Shown here: positions 48,802-61,189 of the stretch, one piece after another
How positions within the stretch are numbered: the stretch's first letter is position 1
How the letters are laid out: every line of letters starts with the position of its first letter
NCBI GenBank assembly: GCA_032622095.1
Contig: CP136066.1
Span: forward strand, 58,064,609 to 58,128,608
DNA: 64,000 bases
Direction of reading: 5' to 3'
Source of the DNA: Siphonodentalium dalli
Taxonomy: Eukaryota; Mollusca; Scaphopoda; Gadilida; Siphonodentaliidae
The notes under the pieces: model-generated
Told to the model about the DNA's origin: nothing
The model's input: the letters and a program-made list of their open reading frames with translations, nothing else
The model's database searches: none
Position numbers and translations under genes: made by a program

Positions 48802-48996
48802 AGAGCCCCAGATACACTGGAGCAGACGACACTCTATAGTGCTTGCTTCCATAGGTGTGAGGTTCCCTCTGGGTTAAACATTGAAATTTATCAGGGAGGT
48901 TTGAGATGGATATCTCACATTACTGAAAAAAATTCAAGATTGAGGAATCGTTATGAAGTGTATCCAATGCCAAATGCTAAGGGATCAAGACTAGAG
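48802..48996 (+). CDS. Possible isolated exon, unrecognised
   Basis: A CCCACAG acceptor-like site precedes an open stretch (APDTLEQTTLYSACFHRCEV, then SGLNIEIYQGGLRWISHITE, then NRYEVYPMPNAKGSRLE) that ends at GAG|GTAAAT, a reasonable donor. The composition is protein-like, but no neighbouring exon with a matching phase was found. It may be an exon of an unseen gene or chance. Confidence 0.2.
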
Positions 48997-49268
48997 GTAA
49001 ATATAAATTTTGATAAAAAAAAAAAGGTCAAGAGGTAATGTCATTTAGAACTCGGACAGAATTCAAGATTTGAGGGATTATTTCGCAACTTGCCAAATTC
49101 CAACAGATAATAAGAGATCATCAAACTAGCCCAAAAAAAAACCCAAGACCTCACGATAGGAGGTTTTCTTAAGATATCATGAGAGGAGGTTATCTTAACA
49201 GAACAAAATCCATGATTGATCCATGAGAGTAATTTAAAGACTTACTAAATCAAAGTAAACTTTTGCCA

Positions 49269-49522
49269 TTAAAACCCTTTCTATACTAAAGCATCATTGA
49301 TGATTAGCTATCCCATAGGAAATTTTCAGATAATAAGTTCAACAAACTGCCGTTATAACTTATTATCTAAACATTTCCCTTGATAAATAGAGCTCTTTCT
49401 GTATTTTTATTTATATTTTGTCTGCTTTTCTTACTTTAGCAGCCCTCCAAATAAATAATTGACCATTCCGATGTAGACTTTTTAACTGACTGGGAGAGTC
49501 CATTTAGTACTGAAAGGGTTAA
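49269..49522. repeat. Family H element, best copy
   Basis: 'ttaaaaccctttctatacta' to 'tagtactgaaagggttaa', 254 bases, with an inner imperfect hairpin around 'aataagttcaacaaactg'. TTAA and CCCTTTC ends place it with piggyBac-type elements. Confidence 0.72.
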
Positions 49523-50002
49523 AGATGTACTCAGATTTCCAGGTTAACTCAAAGATGTAATCAGGTTTCAAAACGCTAATTCCATATGGCTTGAATAGGA
49601 AGGACTTTTAATTAAGTCACCTCTCCTCCTAATGTAATCAGGTTTCCAAGCTAATTGTTACGAAACCTATTTTACTTCTATTTAATAGATTCTGGTGTCT
49701 AAAATAACATGTTCGGAACAAGAAGTGCGACCCGAAGCAGGCTCTTTTGTTTGATATTGAATTCTCTATATTTCTTATTGTTTTAATGTTTTCGACAGAT
49801 ACCAAAACTGATTTTGATAATATTTTTATAACACAAGTAATATTCTTTGGTAATTATTATATGGGTCGAGTTTATATTTTCTTTTCAACCTTTTTTCAAC
49901 AGAACAAAGCATACAATGATGTTAAATGAGATTTTTTGTGTTATTGTAACTGGAAGTCTGGAACCCTGAATACATATTTTAAGTAACACAATCTCTCTCA
50001 AG

Positions 50003-50707
50003 TAGGGATGCAACAATGCGGAATGTCACGATGTAATGTGCACTGCGAAGTTTATGTAGGGATGTGATGCAGAATTGCTAGTTGCCGCTGTGTATTAACC
50101 CATTCTCTCATATATGTGAGTCTCCCATAGGGAGACTCGCATTTATAAAATAATGCATTGGCACAGGGTTTTCTTAATCACAGCAGAATTATGGGCAATT
50201 TTTCAGGATTTAGTCGGAAATATGGCTTATTGCCATTCATCGGAAAGCTCTCACAGAGAGCTTTCCGATGAATGGTAACAAGCCATATTTCCGATAGGGA
50301 GACTCGCATTTATAAAATAATGCATTGGCACAGGGTTTTCACAAATTTTCAGAAAGCTCCAGTCATGGAAGCAATGGCATAAAACCTTTAATGCTGCACC
50401 AGCAGGGCTCCCGTCATGAAAGGGTTAATTCAGCTTTTGTTGTGGAAATCATGTTGCCCTCTGCCGTAATTGCAACTTTAAACTGAGTCATGCACTAAGA
50501 AAGATAGTGTATCACTCATTAATTATATCAATGTCTCTGGGAAATTCAGAAATTGAATTCTTGATAGCTGTTAAGATAGCATATGATGAGTATTTGGTGC
50601 AAAAATATGCTGTTTGTAGATCGTGATGCATCAAATCAGAAAGTCAAAATTCTGAGCACAGAACAAAATTGGGATGTATTGAAATGACGATGAATCGTTG
50701 CAGCCCT
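50003..50707. mobile_element. hAT-like element with nested insertions
   Basis: Left TAGGGATGCAACAATG and right CGTTGCAGCCCTA are imperfect inverted ends of the form TAGGGNTGCAAC, typical of hAT-type non-autonomous elements. The interior is occupied by a B element, which in turn contains a broken A palindrome. No clean 8-bp duplication is seen at the flanks, so it is old. Confidence 0.6.
50095..50428. repeat. Family B element carrying a broken A copy
   Basis: TTAACCCATTCTC to GAAAGGGTTAA. In the middle, 'ttaatcacagcagaattatg' to 'aagccatatttccga' is an A palindrome without its ends. On both sides of it the B stretch 'gggagactcgcatttataaa' with 'gcacagggttttc' is duplicated. Confidence 0.8.
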
Positions 50708-51479
50708 ACTCCTGACAAGAGTTGGCAAAGCGTGTTTTCAAAGTTGAGTATATATACAGAGTAGATGATACGGCACAATCGAGACTGACTGTCCGTGGTG
50801 GAGTGAAGTTGAAATGGCCCCAGGCACAGAGCATGTCAACCATCTCTGGTGTGAATTGCTTGCCGTTGTTTAGGCACAGAAAACAGTAACCCAATGCTCC
50901 TCAGACACATATTCCAAGATCCATTTGCAATCAAATGGTTATTTAGACAAAACTCACTTAAATCTAGAAACTCGCATCGATCACTCTCCAATTTCCATGA
51001 GATTTGAGATTCTTATATAAATTGAATTCTGTATTTATTTTACACCCCTGTGACACACTATGATAAACTTAGTACTTTCGTATTTAAATTTTTCATAATT
51101 TCAATAGATGCATCAATATCCATTGTCCAAGGCTGGTAGATTTGTAGATGTGTCAAAATTGTAATCTAAACAAATGACACATGAATATGACCATTCGCCA
51201 AATGACATATATTTGAATATGTTGCTTTAATTCTGTACACTTGTATCTAGTTGATGTATATTATGTAAAAACTTGTAGATGCATTGAAATTGTGACAAGT
51301 GAGTTTTATGTTTAGTTAAACTCCAAACGTTTAACCACGATAAGCCAGTGAATCTCCAATGAATGCTGAGGAGCCTTGAGTTTTAATGGTGATTCTTATC
51401 TGCCTTAATTCTTTGGTGAAACTCTGAACAAATTCCCTGTAAAGAATGAGTTGTCATAGCAACAACTGAGATAAGAGTA

Positions 51480-51694
51480 AAAAACCCTTTGCCAATGCAT
51501 TCTATTATATATGCGAGTCTCCCATAGGGAGCTCCGCAAATATTAGAGAATACATTGGCCTAACAATATTTACCTTGACCTGGTAACTAGTGCATTCTCT
51601 TATATATGCGAGGCTCCCTATGGGAGACTCGCATATATAAGAGAATACACTTGCAAAGGATTTTTAACGCTGGATCCCATCATTAAACGGTTAA
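51480..51694. repeat. Family B element, eroded ends
   Basis: Two hairpins ('gccaatgcattctattatat' and 'ctagtgcattctcttatata') with degraded outer ends (left 'aaacccttt', right 'attaaacggttaa'). Confidence 0.8.
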
Positions 51695-52639
51695 ATGGGG
51701 AATTTGCTCAGTGACCAGTGTTGAACAAAAGCTGCCGAAATCCATAGAAAATTGTTTACATAAACCATGACTCATTGAGACTGTATGCTGCAGTAAAATA
51801 GTACGATAGGGAAATTGATATTGTAAAACGGTTAACTTCAAAATTGGGTTGCTATAAAAAATATTCTTGGCTCGAAATCACCATGCGATATACCCTCATT
51901 GAATAATTAGATATGACATATTTGCCAGAACTGCTATTAAATGGAACTTCATATGCTTTTTAATCTGTTATGTCTTGATATTAACATAATAGTATATGCC
52001 ATTTTAGGGGTCGAAAGCAAAGAGAAAACCACCTTTTCGTTCCAGTAAAGACTATCTTCAGCTACTAAAAAAAAGTAGTTGCAACAAACCCTTTTGGGTT
52101 ATTGAAAAGCGTTATCGCATAAACTCTAAATGATCTTAAACAGTTTATACATGACAGGAACGTCTAGCGATCACATGTATTGGCCAATAGTGGGTAGCTA
52201 ATAGTGACAAAAGTTTCAAGTTTGCCGTTTCACAATAAAAAAAATCCCAATATTTTCTTTACCACATAAGTGTTTGTGATGTCTATCTGTATCTGTAAGA
52301 TAATATGAATCATTTCATAACCCTGTACATATCTTCATACTCATGACTCTTATGTCTCAGCTGAATCTAAACTCTGAGGAAATTGTTACACGTTAAAGAA
52401 GCGTTCAGACGACTGCGTTTCATTGGTCCGTTGCGACGACACGATCCTTTGTCTGTGTTAAAACATTATAACACCTAGCTTCCGATTGCAGTTAATAAGT
52501 TCGATATTGGAATAAATGCAATATTGCAAATCAATGTATCTGTTATAAATGAATTCTACGATATTAAAGTAAAATATGTAAAATCCAAAAAACTTGATTG
52601 ACATAAATACAAGTCTATATTCCTTCACTTCGCAGACAG

Positions 52640-52722
52640 CCGTGCAGGATAGCGTCACTAAATTCACCCTCTGGGGACCTCATTCAGCAAATGACAGACA
52701 CACCATTTCAAGACTTGCTTAG
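52640..52722. repeat. Family D right-arm fragment
   Basis: 'gtcactaaattcaccctctg' to 'accatttcaagacttg'; the left arm is missing. Confidence 0.7.
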
Positions 52723-52803
52723 TGCTTATTGTCTGTATTCCAATTTCAACGCAACAAATTCATCTGAACACTCCATTAAAATGAATTATTTCAAATCATC
52801 CAG

Positions 52804-53019
52804 TTAACCCATCCATGACTTGAGCTTCTTGAATTTTGCGCGAAATCCATCCTCTTATACAATATATGTGATTCTTCCATAGGAAGCCTCACATATATAA
52901 GATAATACATTGGCCTAAAGTAAGCCAGTGCATTCTCTTATGTGTGAGGCTCCCTATGGGAGACTTGCATATATAAGAGAATTCACTGGCACATGCAGCT
53001 CCCATCATGAAAGGGTTAT
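52804..53019. repeat. Family B element
   Basis: TTAACCCATCCATGACTTG to CATCATGAAAGGGTTA; two hairpins with a very short spacer. Confidence 0.82.
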
Positions 53020-53978
53020 GATGTATTATTTCAAACCCTCCAGTTAATAACCCTGAACATGAAACATGTTTTCCGATTCTGTGAATCTTAGGTCTTTGCC
53101 TAATCTAAACTCAAAGCAAATTTGAACATAATATTAATTATTTCAAGTCAATGTTCCTTTACCAATTTTGCAATCATCCAAAATTGTGTCACATATGACA
53201 AATATTCAATATAATCTTTAACAGACTCAATTTGACTCTAACAATTATTAATGACTCAGTTTTCAACGAGACCTTGTTGGCCTAACAAAAGCCAATGGGT
53301 CGGGAATACAGACCATTACAGCTGTGTGCACGGTACATCAACGGTTTACATCAAGTCACTGTGTAAATGCATCTGTTATTGTCGAAAAGCACTTTGTTTT
53401 GTGGGCGATTGTACCCAATCGAAAAGCTGCGCTCTGGTGTTTGGGGTCCTAAGACTCCTACACAAATGTAGTAGCACTTATGTGACTCGTTTATCTTAGA
53501 CATTCTTAGGCATGTATTGGCTTCATATCATGCTGTAATTCAATATTAGCTATATCAAAAATGGTCTCTATGATATTTGAACGGGAAAAAAAAAATAATA
53601 ATAAAAAAAAATATCTGTTTTAACAGACTGAAAATAAGAATTTTGTTACATATCGGTAAAAATAATCATCAAAATAAATCAAATCATCAAATTCCTCCTT
53701 GCCACCTTGAGTAATGAATGTGTATCTGACTATAATATAGTTGGTCTTTTACCATGTGTCAAGCTGTCGACACCTAAGAATGCTCCAAGAGTTAACGCAT
53801 GAATTAACAGCACAAATCCACCATACTTATGATTAATATTTATCAAGACGAGGTATATATATTGAGGTTTCAATTGAGGTACCTGGTGCTTAACCTCCGG
53901 CAGCCAGGTGCCTAATCGTTAACCAGAAACGGAAAGCGTTGTATTGGTTATGCCAACTGTCCAATAACTCAGATGCAA

Positions 53979-54364
53979 TTAAAGGTCCACTTAATTTTTG
54001 AATGCCCAAAATCACATTTATACAACATATTCCATATTATACAGTAATGCTCTAAATAATCGACTCCTTAACCACAGTAGAATTATGGGTAACTTTTCAG
54101 GATTTAGTTGGAAATATGGCTTGTTGCCATTCATCAGAAAGCTCTAACAAGCCATATTTCCGACTAAATCCTGAAAAGTTACCCATAATTCTGCTGTGGT
54201 TAAGGAGTCTATTACTTAGGGCAGTACTGTATACAACATATTCCATGTTATATACCATTTGAGAGAGAACGATATATTTTTGGTTCCTCCTCCCAATGGT
54301 ATATAATATGGAATATGTTGTGTGTAATGTGATCTGGGCATTCGAAAATTAAGTGGGCCTTCAA
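53979..54364. repeat. Family E element with nested A copy
   Basis: TTAAAGGTCCACTTAATTTT to 'aattaagtgggccttcaa'; family A sits at 54040-54231. Confidence 0.8.
54040..54231. repeat. Family A hairpin nested in an E element
   Basis: TA-bounded copy with a deletion in one half of its centre. It lies inside the E element 53979-54364, between two copies of 'tacaacatattccat', showing insertion into E. Confidence 0.85.
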
Positions 54365-54399
54365 AGTGTCCAATAATTCAATTCAATGATCAAATTGAT

Positions 54400-54550
54400 T
54401 TCAAATTTTTGTAGGGGATGGTAGGCCATAGGCAAAAAATAGATATATGTGATACATCATTTGAAAGAGTGTGTCATTCTGAATGAATTTTGAAGATTGC
54501 CCTTTTTGTAGGGGATGGTAGGCCATAGGCAAAAAATAGATTTATGTGAT
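54400..54550. repeat. Direct repeat pair
   Basis: 'tttgtaggggatggtaggcc' with 'ataggcaaaaaatagat' occurs at about 54408 and 54505. Confidence 0.8.
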
Positions 54551-54559
54551 AGTTATGGC

Positions 54560-56636
54560 CATCTGAATTTTTTGAAAATCTGAAATTTTCTGACGGTTAG
54601 AAGTTTGCATCATGCTAGTAGGGGTATTTTATTGCCTGCAGAAAATGTATCAACCTACAATTACATGTCACCTATCATTTTGAAGGGTGTTTATTTATGA
54701 ATAAATAAATGAAAGAACAATGTCCTTATGGGTCAAGATTTATGGCCTGAATAATTATATGAAAGAATTTAGTATATTGTCCTTATGGGTCAAGAATTAT
54801 GACGCATTGACATTAATAGGTAGCTTGCATAATAAATCAGTCATTGTGATATATATATAATCGAAAAAATCACGTTTTTAAAATAATTTTTAGTAAACAC
54901 TTTGAGAAGTGCAACCTTGTGAGAAATTGTAAATATAGAGCTCAAATTAATGGACAATCATTCCAACATTCCCCATGGGGAGCCTCACAGAGAATACAAG
55001 CATACACTGCTAGAGGTCGGCTTCTGGTCTATGTAAGGGGCTCCCAATGGGGGGGGCAATTCTAAATTAAGTTAAAATAAATGGACAATCATTCCAACAT
55101 TACTATTTGCGTTTCTGGTTAAAGCACAAAAACACACAAAATAACTACATAACTATGTTCCATGCTGCATTTGTGGGGAACCTTGTTGTTTCTTCTACCC
55201 ATTCCTCAGACATCTTACCGCTGCATCACGCGTGAGCAGACGACAATCTGTTTTTCGATGAGCCGGCACTTTTAAGATGAGAGCGAAGTCGGTAGTTTAA
55301 TATCGCTGATGGGGTCTTTGTCACGAGGCTCCGATCACTTTCATAGTCGGCTTATTAAACCAGTTAAAAAACGTAGTCAACTTTTCATTGGCAATCACTT
55401 TCGTAGAGTCGATACTGGACATCACGCGATGAAACGACGAGATTTTATAAGCTGACTTCAAAAGTTATTGCCGATGAAAAGCAAACTACATTTTACCGAT
55501 CTGAACAGCTGACTACGACTGATTGATGCCATGAGACCACGACTCTATCGGATTCAATATCCAAATATTTTGAACAGTCACCATCAAGTTTATCCCATGT
55601 TAGTTCTAAACTAGTTCAAATTTCCTGATATTTTCACAATGTCCCAATATGATTGTAAAAGCCGAACTTAGATTTGAAAATTCCGAATCACTAAAGACAA
55701 TGTCAACCAATATGACGTCATGATTTGGAATAATTTTAAGTATGCAACTGATGCCAAATGTGAAAAAAGGAAATATTTTGAGTTGAATTGTTGTTGTTTT
55801 ACGATAGCGTTTGGTTGAAAATTAATATTGTCTGAAAAATCTTCATATCACACGAATGGTAGACAAGTTTGCTGGTTTAGAATGAAAACTTTTATTTCGC
55901 CAGTCAGTGTGTCGTCATGCACCCACAGACTGCAGTACAAATGGGGTAACTCAATAGATTTTATGTGCATAACATATGGATAAATACCGCTTCAGTTAAT
56001 CTCCAGCTCACGTTAAGACAAAGCTTTGAGGGAACAATACGGATGTTGTCAATCTCAAACATTGAAGCCAGGTATCACTTCCATGGGATTATGACATCAG
56101 CAGGCTATGATTTCCGTCAAATCAGAAGTTCATGTGATTACAGCCAATCAGAAATTAATGTGCTTTCAACCAATCAGAAACTAATCAGAAGATTTTATCA
56201 TCATCTAATTTTATCATTGTATTCTCTGTATAGAAGTAATTATTGAACCTATCAGCCAATTTTAAGAAATTTTCAAGACATATTTGTTTCTACTATTTAA
56301 CATTGTTTTCTTCATTCAAGTATAGGAGACGTTTTCTTTGAATGTAAAAAACTGAATTGGCCTTATTTTTTTGATAAATTATTGAAGCAATTATCACCAC
56401 ACTAAAATAGACACATAACATTAGCTGTGAAAATTTCCTATGTATGTTAGCTGTATTCGGTGAGGAATGAAATTCTGATTGGACTAGACAGTGTAGTTTT
56501 TATAATGTAACCTTCAATGAAAACAATTCACCTCCATTCCATTATTTAAATAAACTTCCAAAATTGATAAAGGTATTTTGATCTGCGATTGATTTGTGAT
56601 GAAAAAAAATAAAAAATAAAAACATTGAACACGCGC
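54560..56636. other. No gene seen
   Basis: Contains a few weak local repeats ('ccccatggggagcctcac', 'atggacaatcattccaac' twice, at about 54950 and 55080). One 93-codon frame (55965-56246) has no supporting features. Confidence 0.4.
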
Positions 56637-56760
56637 ATGCCTTGAGATAGTGTGTCTGATATTTACAGAATCAGGTCCCCAGAGGGTGAATATAGTGACG
56701 CTACTCCTCACAGCAAGCTAGCAACACCAAATTCCCCCTCTGGGTACCTCATTCTGCAAC
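56637..56760. repeat. Family D hairpin, eroded
   Basis: 'gccttgagatagtgtgtctg' to 'tacctcattctgcaac', with arm mismatches. Confidence 0.72.
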
Positions 56761-57386
56761 GATTATAGCTAAGATGATAGAAAGAGATTCAATATGGTTG
56801 TCTCAATTCACTCAGATCTACTCGAACTGGTTTTAAATTTAACCAAATCTTACCAACGCTTTCGCACAGGGTTTCCGCTGGTATAGCTCAGCATCTGGAA
56901 ATTGGTCTCTTCCAAAAGCAAGACTTCACATAGAGTAGGATTCGTTCACTAGTCAACTATAATCTCAAACCATCGTAGCAGATTAAAGTCGGCATAAGAC
57001 GAGGTTGCATAGCCCACTAGTTGCTTGTGACCAACTAATCCATTTAGTCCAGATTTTTTTCCCCCGACTGGGCAAGACGATGGTTGCTCACATCGTGTTC
57101 GTAGTTTATCAAAAGCCTCACATATTTTTAAGCTAGCAGAAAGCCTGCTATCGAACAACCTAATTCACTACAATATCATATGTATATCTCATCAGAATCT
57201 CAAATCAATTTTAACAGTTATGTATTAAATGTTTCCGGCATTGTTTTTTTCACGTAGCAAGATTTTCCCTCAATTGACGGTTTTTTAAATCTTTCAGATT
57301 TTGTATTAGTTGAAAGTGAAACACTATTTATCTGTTTCATGTATTAGTGAGATACATGTACTTCTAACAATATTCAAAAGAAATTA

Positions 57387-57455
57387 AAGGTACTCAACCT
57401 GATCAGATGCTCCTAAATTAATACTATTTCTCGGTAAGAATCTACCATATTCATC
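57387..57455. repeat. Family C fragment
   Basis: 'ttaaaggtactcaacctgat' followed by about 45 bases related to C, then a 29-base tandem array. Confidence 0.6.
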
Positions 57456-57461
57456 CTTATC

Positions 57462-57606
57462 GTCTGATGATTGACTTAAATCAGGTGAAAGTCTGATGAT
57501 TGAGTTAAATCAGGTGAAAGTCTGATGATTGAGTTAAATCAGGTGCAAGTCTGATGATTGAGTTAAATCAGGTGAAAGTCTGATGATTGAGTTAAATCAG
57601 GTGAAA
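57462..57606. repeat. 29-base minisatellite, five units
   Basis: Five head-to-tail units 'gtctgatgattgagttaaat' plus 'caggtgaaa' with two single-base variants. No spacers. Confidence 0.92.
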
Positions 57607-58394
57607 GTAGGTAGTCAACAGTGACTGATGTTTGAAGTTGTCGATCTAAATCTTTTCCCGAAACTTCATTAGCAGAGTTGCATCAGGTGTGGTGAGTAAA
57701 CAATGCCAAACATTTTGAACTGTGTTTTAACCATGTGACATGACACGACGAATGAATAAATGCTGATTGATGCATGATAACAACATTGTTACCATGGACA
57801 CTAATGAGCTGCCTTCGGTTTGATGATAAAAACAACACATCGGAATAAGATCCTTGCTCAAATAGCTCTGGTCATAGATTGGTTACCATGGTGATCGATT
57901 GGTTGCCATGGTGATTTTGATATAATAAGTTGATTATTGGCTTTATTGACTTTGTATGCCTATAAATATAAGAAGTGCTTTGTGTCGCTCATTAAATTTA
58001 CTAACGCCAGACTAGACTGAGCAAGGATTATCCATGAGTATGATAGCTGACTGGGCATTTCTCTGTTCATTATTACTCATTTTCAACAAGTCGATACAAA
58101 CGAGTAAGTTGTAACACAATAACAATAATTATTAATGACCTAAGTGGGGGTTTTTTTTACGCTGTTTGCGCTCATTAAAATTTACACTAAATCCAGTGTT
58201 ATGCATGTTTATCCCAACAAAATCAGCAGGGGCTGATAACCAAAGGTAAATTTTGTTCCCAGTATAGTATTATCTTATAAAACATATGCTCTACATTTGA
58301 CTTAAAATAAGTAATTTTCATGAGCAGAGAAAAACTCAGTGAAGCCGATGGATTATTTAAAATGAAAGCTAACCTGGCTTCTCTTTTCGAGAAT

Positions 58395-58520
58395 CATCTC
58401 CCCATATACAACTGAAATAAAAGGAGAGTTATCTCTCCTACACAACTGACATTAAAAGAGTTACCTCCCTTATAAGGAGAGTTAACTCCCCTGTACAATT
58501 GAAATAAAAGGCTATATTGA
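58395..58520. repeat. Short tandem repeat with 'gttacctccc' words
   Basis: Three diverged units around 'ggagagttatctctcc', 'agttacctcccttataagg' and 'gagttaactcccctgtacaa', each followed by 'actgaaataaaag' or similar. Confidence 0.65.
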
Positions 58521-58603
58521 TAATCACCCTCTATATTTCCTTTCTACCACCGAGGTATTGTAATATTTAGTGCTGCTACACACGACACCACCTCCGTTTA
58601 ATT

Positions 58604-59648
58604 TTAAAACCCTTTCTTTACTTGGTACTCATTTACGAGTAGCTCCCGCAGAATGTTCAAATAATAAGTTAAACAATCAGCCATAGGCGACATATCCTAG
58701 AAATGAATAGGAATCCTTCTGAACTTGTATTATCTGTTTGTCTGGCCATTGTCTATTTTTATTTCCTGAACATCCCTCCAGATGAATAATAGATCATTGT
58801 GATCTCTATATTTATAACTGGACAGTAGGGCTGCAATGATACACCACTGTTATAATATGATACGTATAGCAGTTTTAGATCACAATACAATATATGCAGT
58901 GCGATTCACTTTCGACTTACAAAATGATTGAAAATTTAACCCACAGTGACGAATGATGGGCTGGTATACATACCATTCCATGCATTGGCTTATCAATTAA
59001 CACTAAAATAATAGAAATTATCCTTCAGATAGACACTATATTATAGTGTTGAATGCTAGATTAACAACTCACAGCCACTAAGGAACTGTACATGTAGTCC
59101 AAATAATATATCAAAATGTGTGGGAATAACAGCATCGCAATACATCTGATAAGGACCATAGATACTCAATTTTCGGGAAACGGATAATATCAATGTATAG
59201 AAACATTGAATAACCATCGAAGATATGTACATGTTAGTTGAATTTAATCAATTTTGATAGTTTTTTCTCATGGAAACTGAAATGTTATGGCCATATTAGC
59301 ATTCTAAAATTATATATAAAAATATTTATATTGACAAAAAAAAACGCATTTTCTACCGAGGAATATTTTTGTCAATACTACCAGTAAAACTTAAATTATT
59401 ATGAGTTAGGTATGGTAAAATGAAATATTATAATGCTCATTTCTATAAGAAATGACTTTTGCAGTAAATAATCTGGTGTCACCAGTTTTAAAAGCATGCT
59501 GCTACTTCCCGCTCTATAATTTGAGTATCTATAAGTCCTCAAAACATATCACGACACGATTGTTCAGAAAGAATCGCGATATATATACATGCATCATGAT
59601 TTATCATTGCACCCCTACATGGCGGGAGCATCCATTCAGTAAAGAAAG
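58604..59648. repeat. Family H element split by a hAT-like element
   Basis: The left part (58604-58824) and right part (59617-59648, 'gggagcatccattcagtaaa') of one H element are separated by the hAT-like insertion 58825-59616. It ends eight bases before the stop-codon end of gene 2, so it forms the 3' flank of that gene. Confidence 0.65.
58825..59616. mobile_element. hAT-like element, 0.8 kb
   Basis: Inverted ends TAGGGCTGCAATGATA and TATCATTGCACCCCTA. No transposase frame. No perfect 8-bp duplication is readable, but the insertion point within an H element is clear. Confidence 0.65.
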
Positions 59649-59655
59649 GGTAAAA

Positions 59656-60306
59656 TTAGAGGTTTACTGTGGCAACGATGTAACCGTCCAGTCCTGAGGT
59701 ATATATGGTTGGGCTTTGTCTCGTTTCTGAGGTAAGTGTCCGATCATGCGGTAAACGATTGGCTTTAACGTTGCCACGCCTGTCACATGCTATGGATGAG
59801 CTGCTTGAATAAGGGTCGCGACCTTCAGCGGGATCGCGACCCTTGACAACTGGATGCATTTTGCTAGAGCCGTTGGGCGTTGAGGTAGAGCGTTGATGCT
59901 TTCCGTAGCTGCTGCTGTTGCTTACTGAAGTAGATTTTGTAGTCTCATTCGACTCGTGAGGAAGCAAGATATAATCTATCTTCTGCTGCGTCCCAGCCAA
60001 TCGGCTGTGAGAATTCTCATGCGAAGACTTCCCTCCGCCGTCGTCGTCACACCTCGGACCATCGAGGTTAGCGGACCACCGGGAGTCGCTAACTCCATCG
60101 TTCATTACAGGTGCAGACGACCTGCAGCGCTCGTTGCTGCCCGAGTCATTTTCAAGTTCACCATCGAGGTGACAGTCACTTTCGATAGAAGACTTGTCGA
60201 TGTCATCGAGAGAATTACTCACACATGGTGTCTTTGTGGCGCTGCCGCCATCGTCGACTCCAGTAACCGAGCAAATCATTCTAGATTCCAACAACCCCAA
60301 CATCTC
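59656..60306 (-). CDS. Gene 2, terminal exon (Ser/Asp-rich C-terminus)
   Basis: Acceptor TTTCTCATGCAG gives the first base at 60306 (GAG, phase 0), and the stop codon is at 59656-59658. It encodes 216 residues, rich in Ser, Asp, Asn and Gly: SVTGVDDGGSATK, DIDKSSIESDCHLDGELEND, SRWSANLDGPRCDDDGGGKS. The C-terminus is GLDGYIVATVNL. The last three residues (Val-Asn-Leu) fit the hydrophobic-x-hydrophobic pattern of class II PDZ ligands, which would suit a membrane-receptor tail. No catalytic motif is seen. The visible part is about 334 residues over three exons. Identity unknown. Confidence 0.72.
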   Translation of the reverse strand, partial: EMLGLLESRMICSVTGVDDGGSATKTPCVSNSLDDIDKSSIESDCHLDGELENDSGSNERCRSSAPVMNDGVSDSRWSANLDGPRCDDDGGGKSSHENSHSRLAGTQQKIDYILLPHESNETTKSTSVSNSSSYGKHQRSTSTPNGSSKMHPVVKGRDPAEGRDPYSSSSSIACDRRGNVKANRLPHDRTLTSETRQSPTIYTSGLDGYIVATVNL

Positions 60307-60551
60307 CTGCATGAGAAACATGATTACATTAGTAACTAGAATGCACTGCACCACGTATGAATCATATGATAGAGAATATCATCTGGAATACAAGAATATG
60401 CAAAATTTCTAAGTCGAAAAGGCCCACAACTCCGGAAAAAATCATTAACATAATCATTTTAACATAATTATCGAAACCAATTGATTACTCTATATAGTAA
60501 ACAAGAGACAAGGCAGACAAGTGAGATTTTTGGCCATAACACACAAACTGT

Positions 60552-60684
60552 TACAGTAATGCTCTAATTAATCGACCTCTTAACCACAGCAGAATTATGG
60601 GTAACTTTTCAGGATTTAGTCGGAAATATGGTTTGTTGCCATTCATCGGAAAGCTCTCGGCGAGGACTTTAGGACATTACTGTA
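60552..60684. repeat. Family A, right arm mostly deleted
   Basis: The left arm is complete to 'ctctcggcgag' and the copy then jumps to 'gacattactgta'. About 80 bases of the right arm are lost while both termini are kept. Confidence 0.82.
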
Positions 60685-60913
60685 CCTATAAAAGCAAATG
60701 CATCCAAAGAAATTAAGTATTCATATTTTTAAAAAGGTGATATTGAGTGTTTATTATTGTTTATGAACCTGGTTCAAAGCAGAAGTTCTAACTTATTATG
60801 TTTAGCCCAGCTGAAACTTAGTTATTTTTCAGACAGGTATATTTGTATGTTTATTGCATATTGAACAGATAATTCAAATTGGCTATAGGATTATTGATAG
60901 CATGTGTCTATGC

Positions 60914-61063
60914 AAGCCTTGAAATAGGGTTGAGGTGTAAGCAGAATGAGGTCTCCAGAGGGTGAATTTGGTGATGCTAGCCCACTATGCGGGGTAGCAT
61001 CACTAAATTCACCCTCTGGGGACCTCATTCTGCAAATGACAGACACACTATTTCAAGGCTTGT
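60914..61063. repeat. Family D single hairpin
   Basis: 'caagccttgaaatagg' to 'ctatttcaaggcttg', complete, in a gene 2 intron. Confidence 0.8.
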
Positions 61064-61189
61064 GTCTATGTGATGCATGGAAAGTGTTAATGTTTTCTAT
61101 TACAATCAACTGATTCGATACCAAAAACTATACAGGTGAGGGGTGTGTCATCATAAACCTGCATATAAAATATGAACACGATCGTATCA

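Noticed and set aside
55965-56246. 93-codon frame
   Set aside because: Composition looks random and there are no flanking splice signals or homology that I can name.
56875-56945. tRNA-like words ('tatagctcagcatctgg')
   Set aside because: Only a weak A-box resemblance; no B-box and no cloverleaf could be formed.
57462-57606. Five 29-base repeats resembling a CRISPR array
   Set aside because: The units are contiguous with no spacers and the genome is eukaryotic.
59956-60339. 127-codon plus-strand frame
   Set aside because: Antisense shadow of the terminal gene 2 exon, which has supported splice sites.
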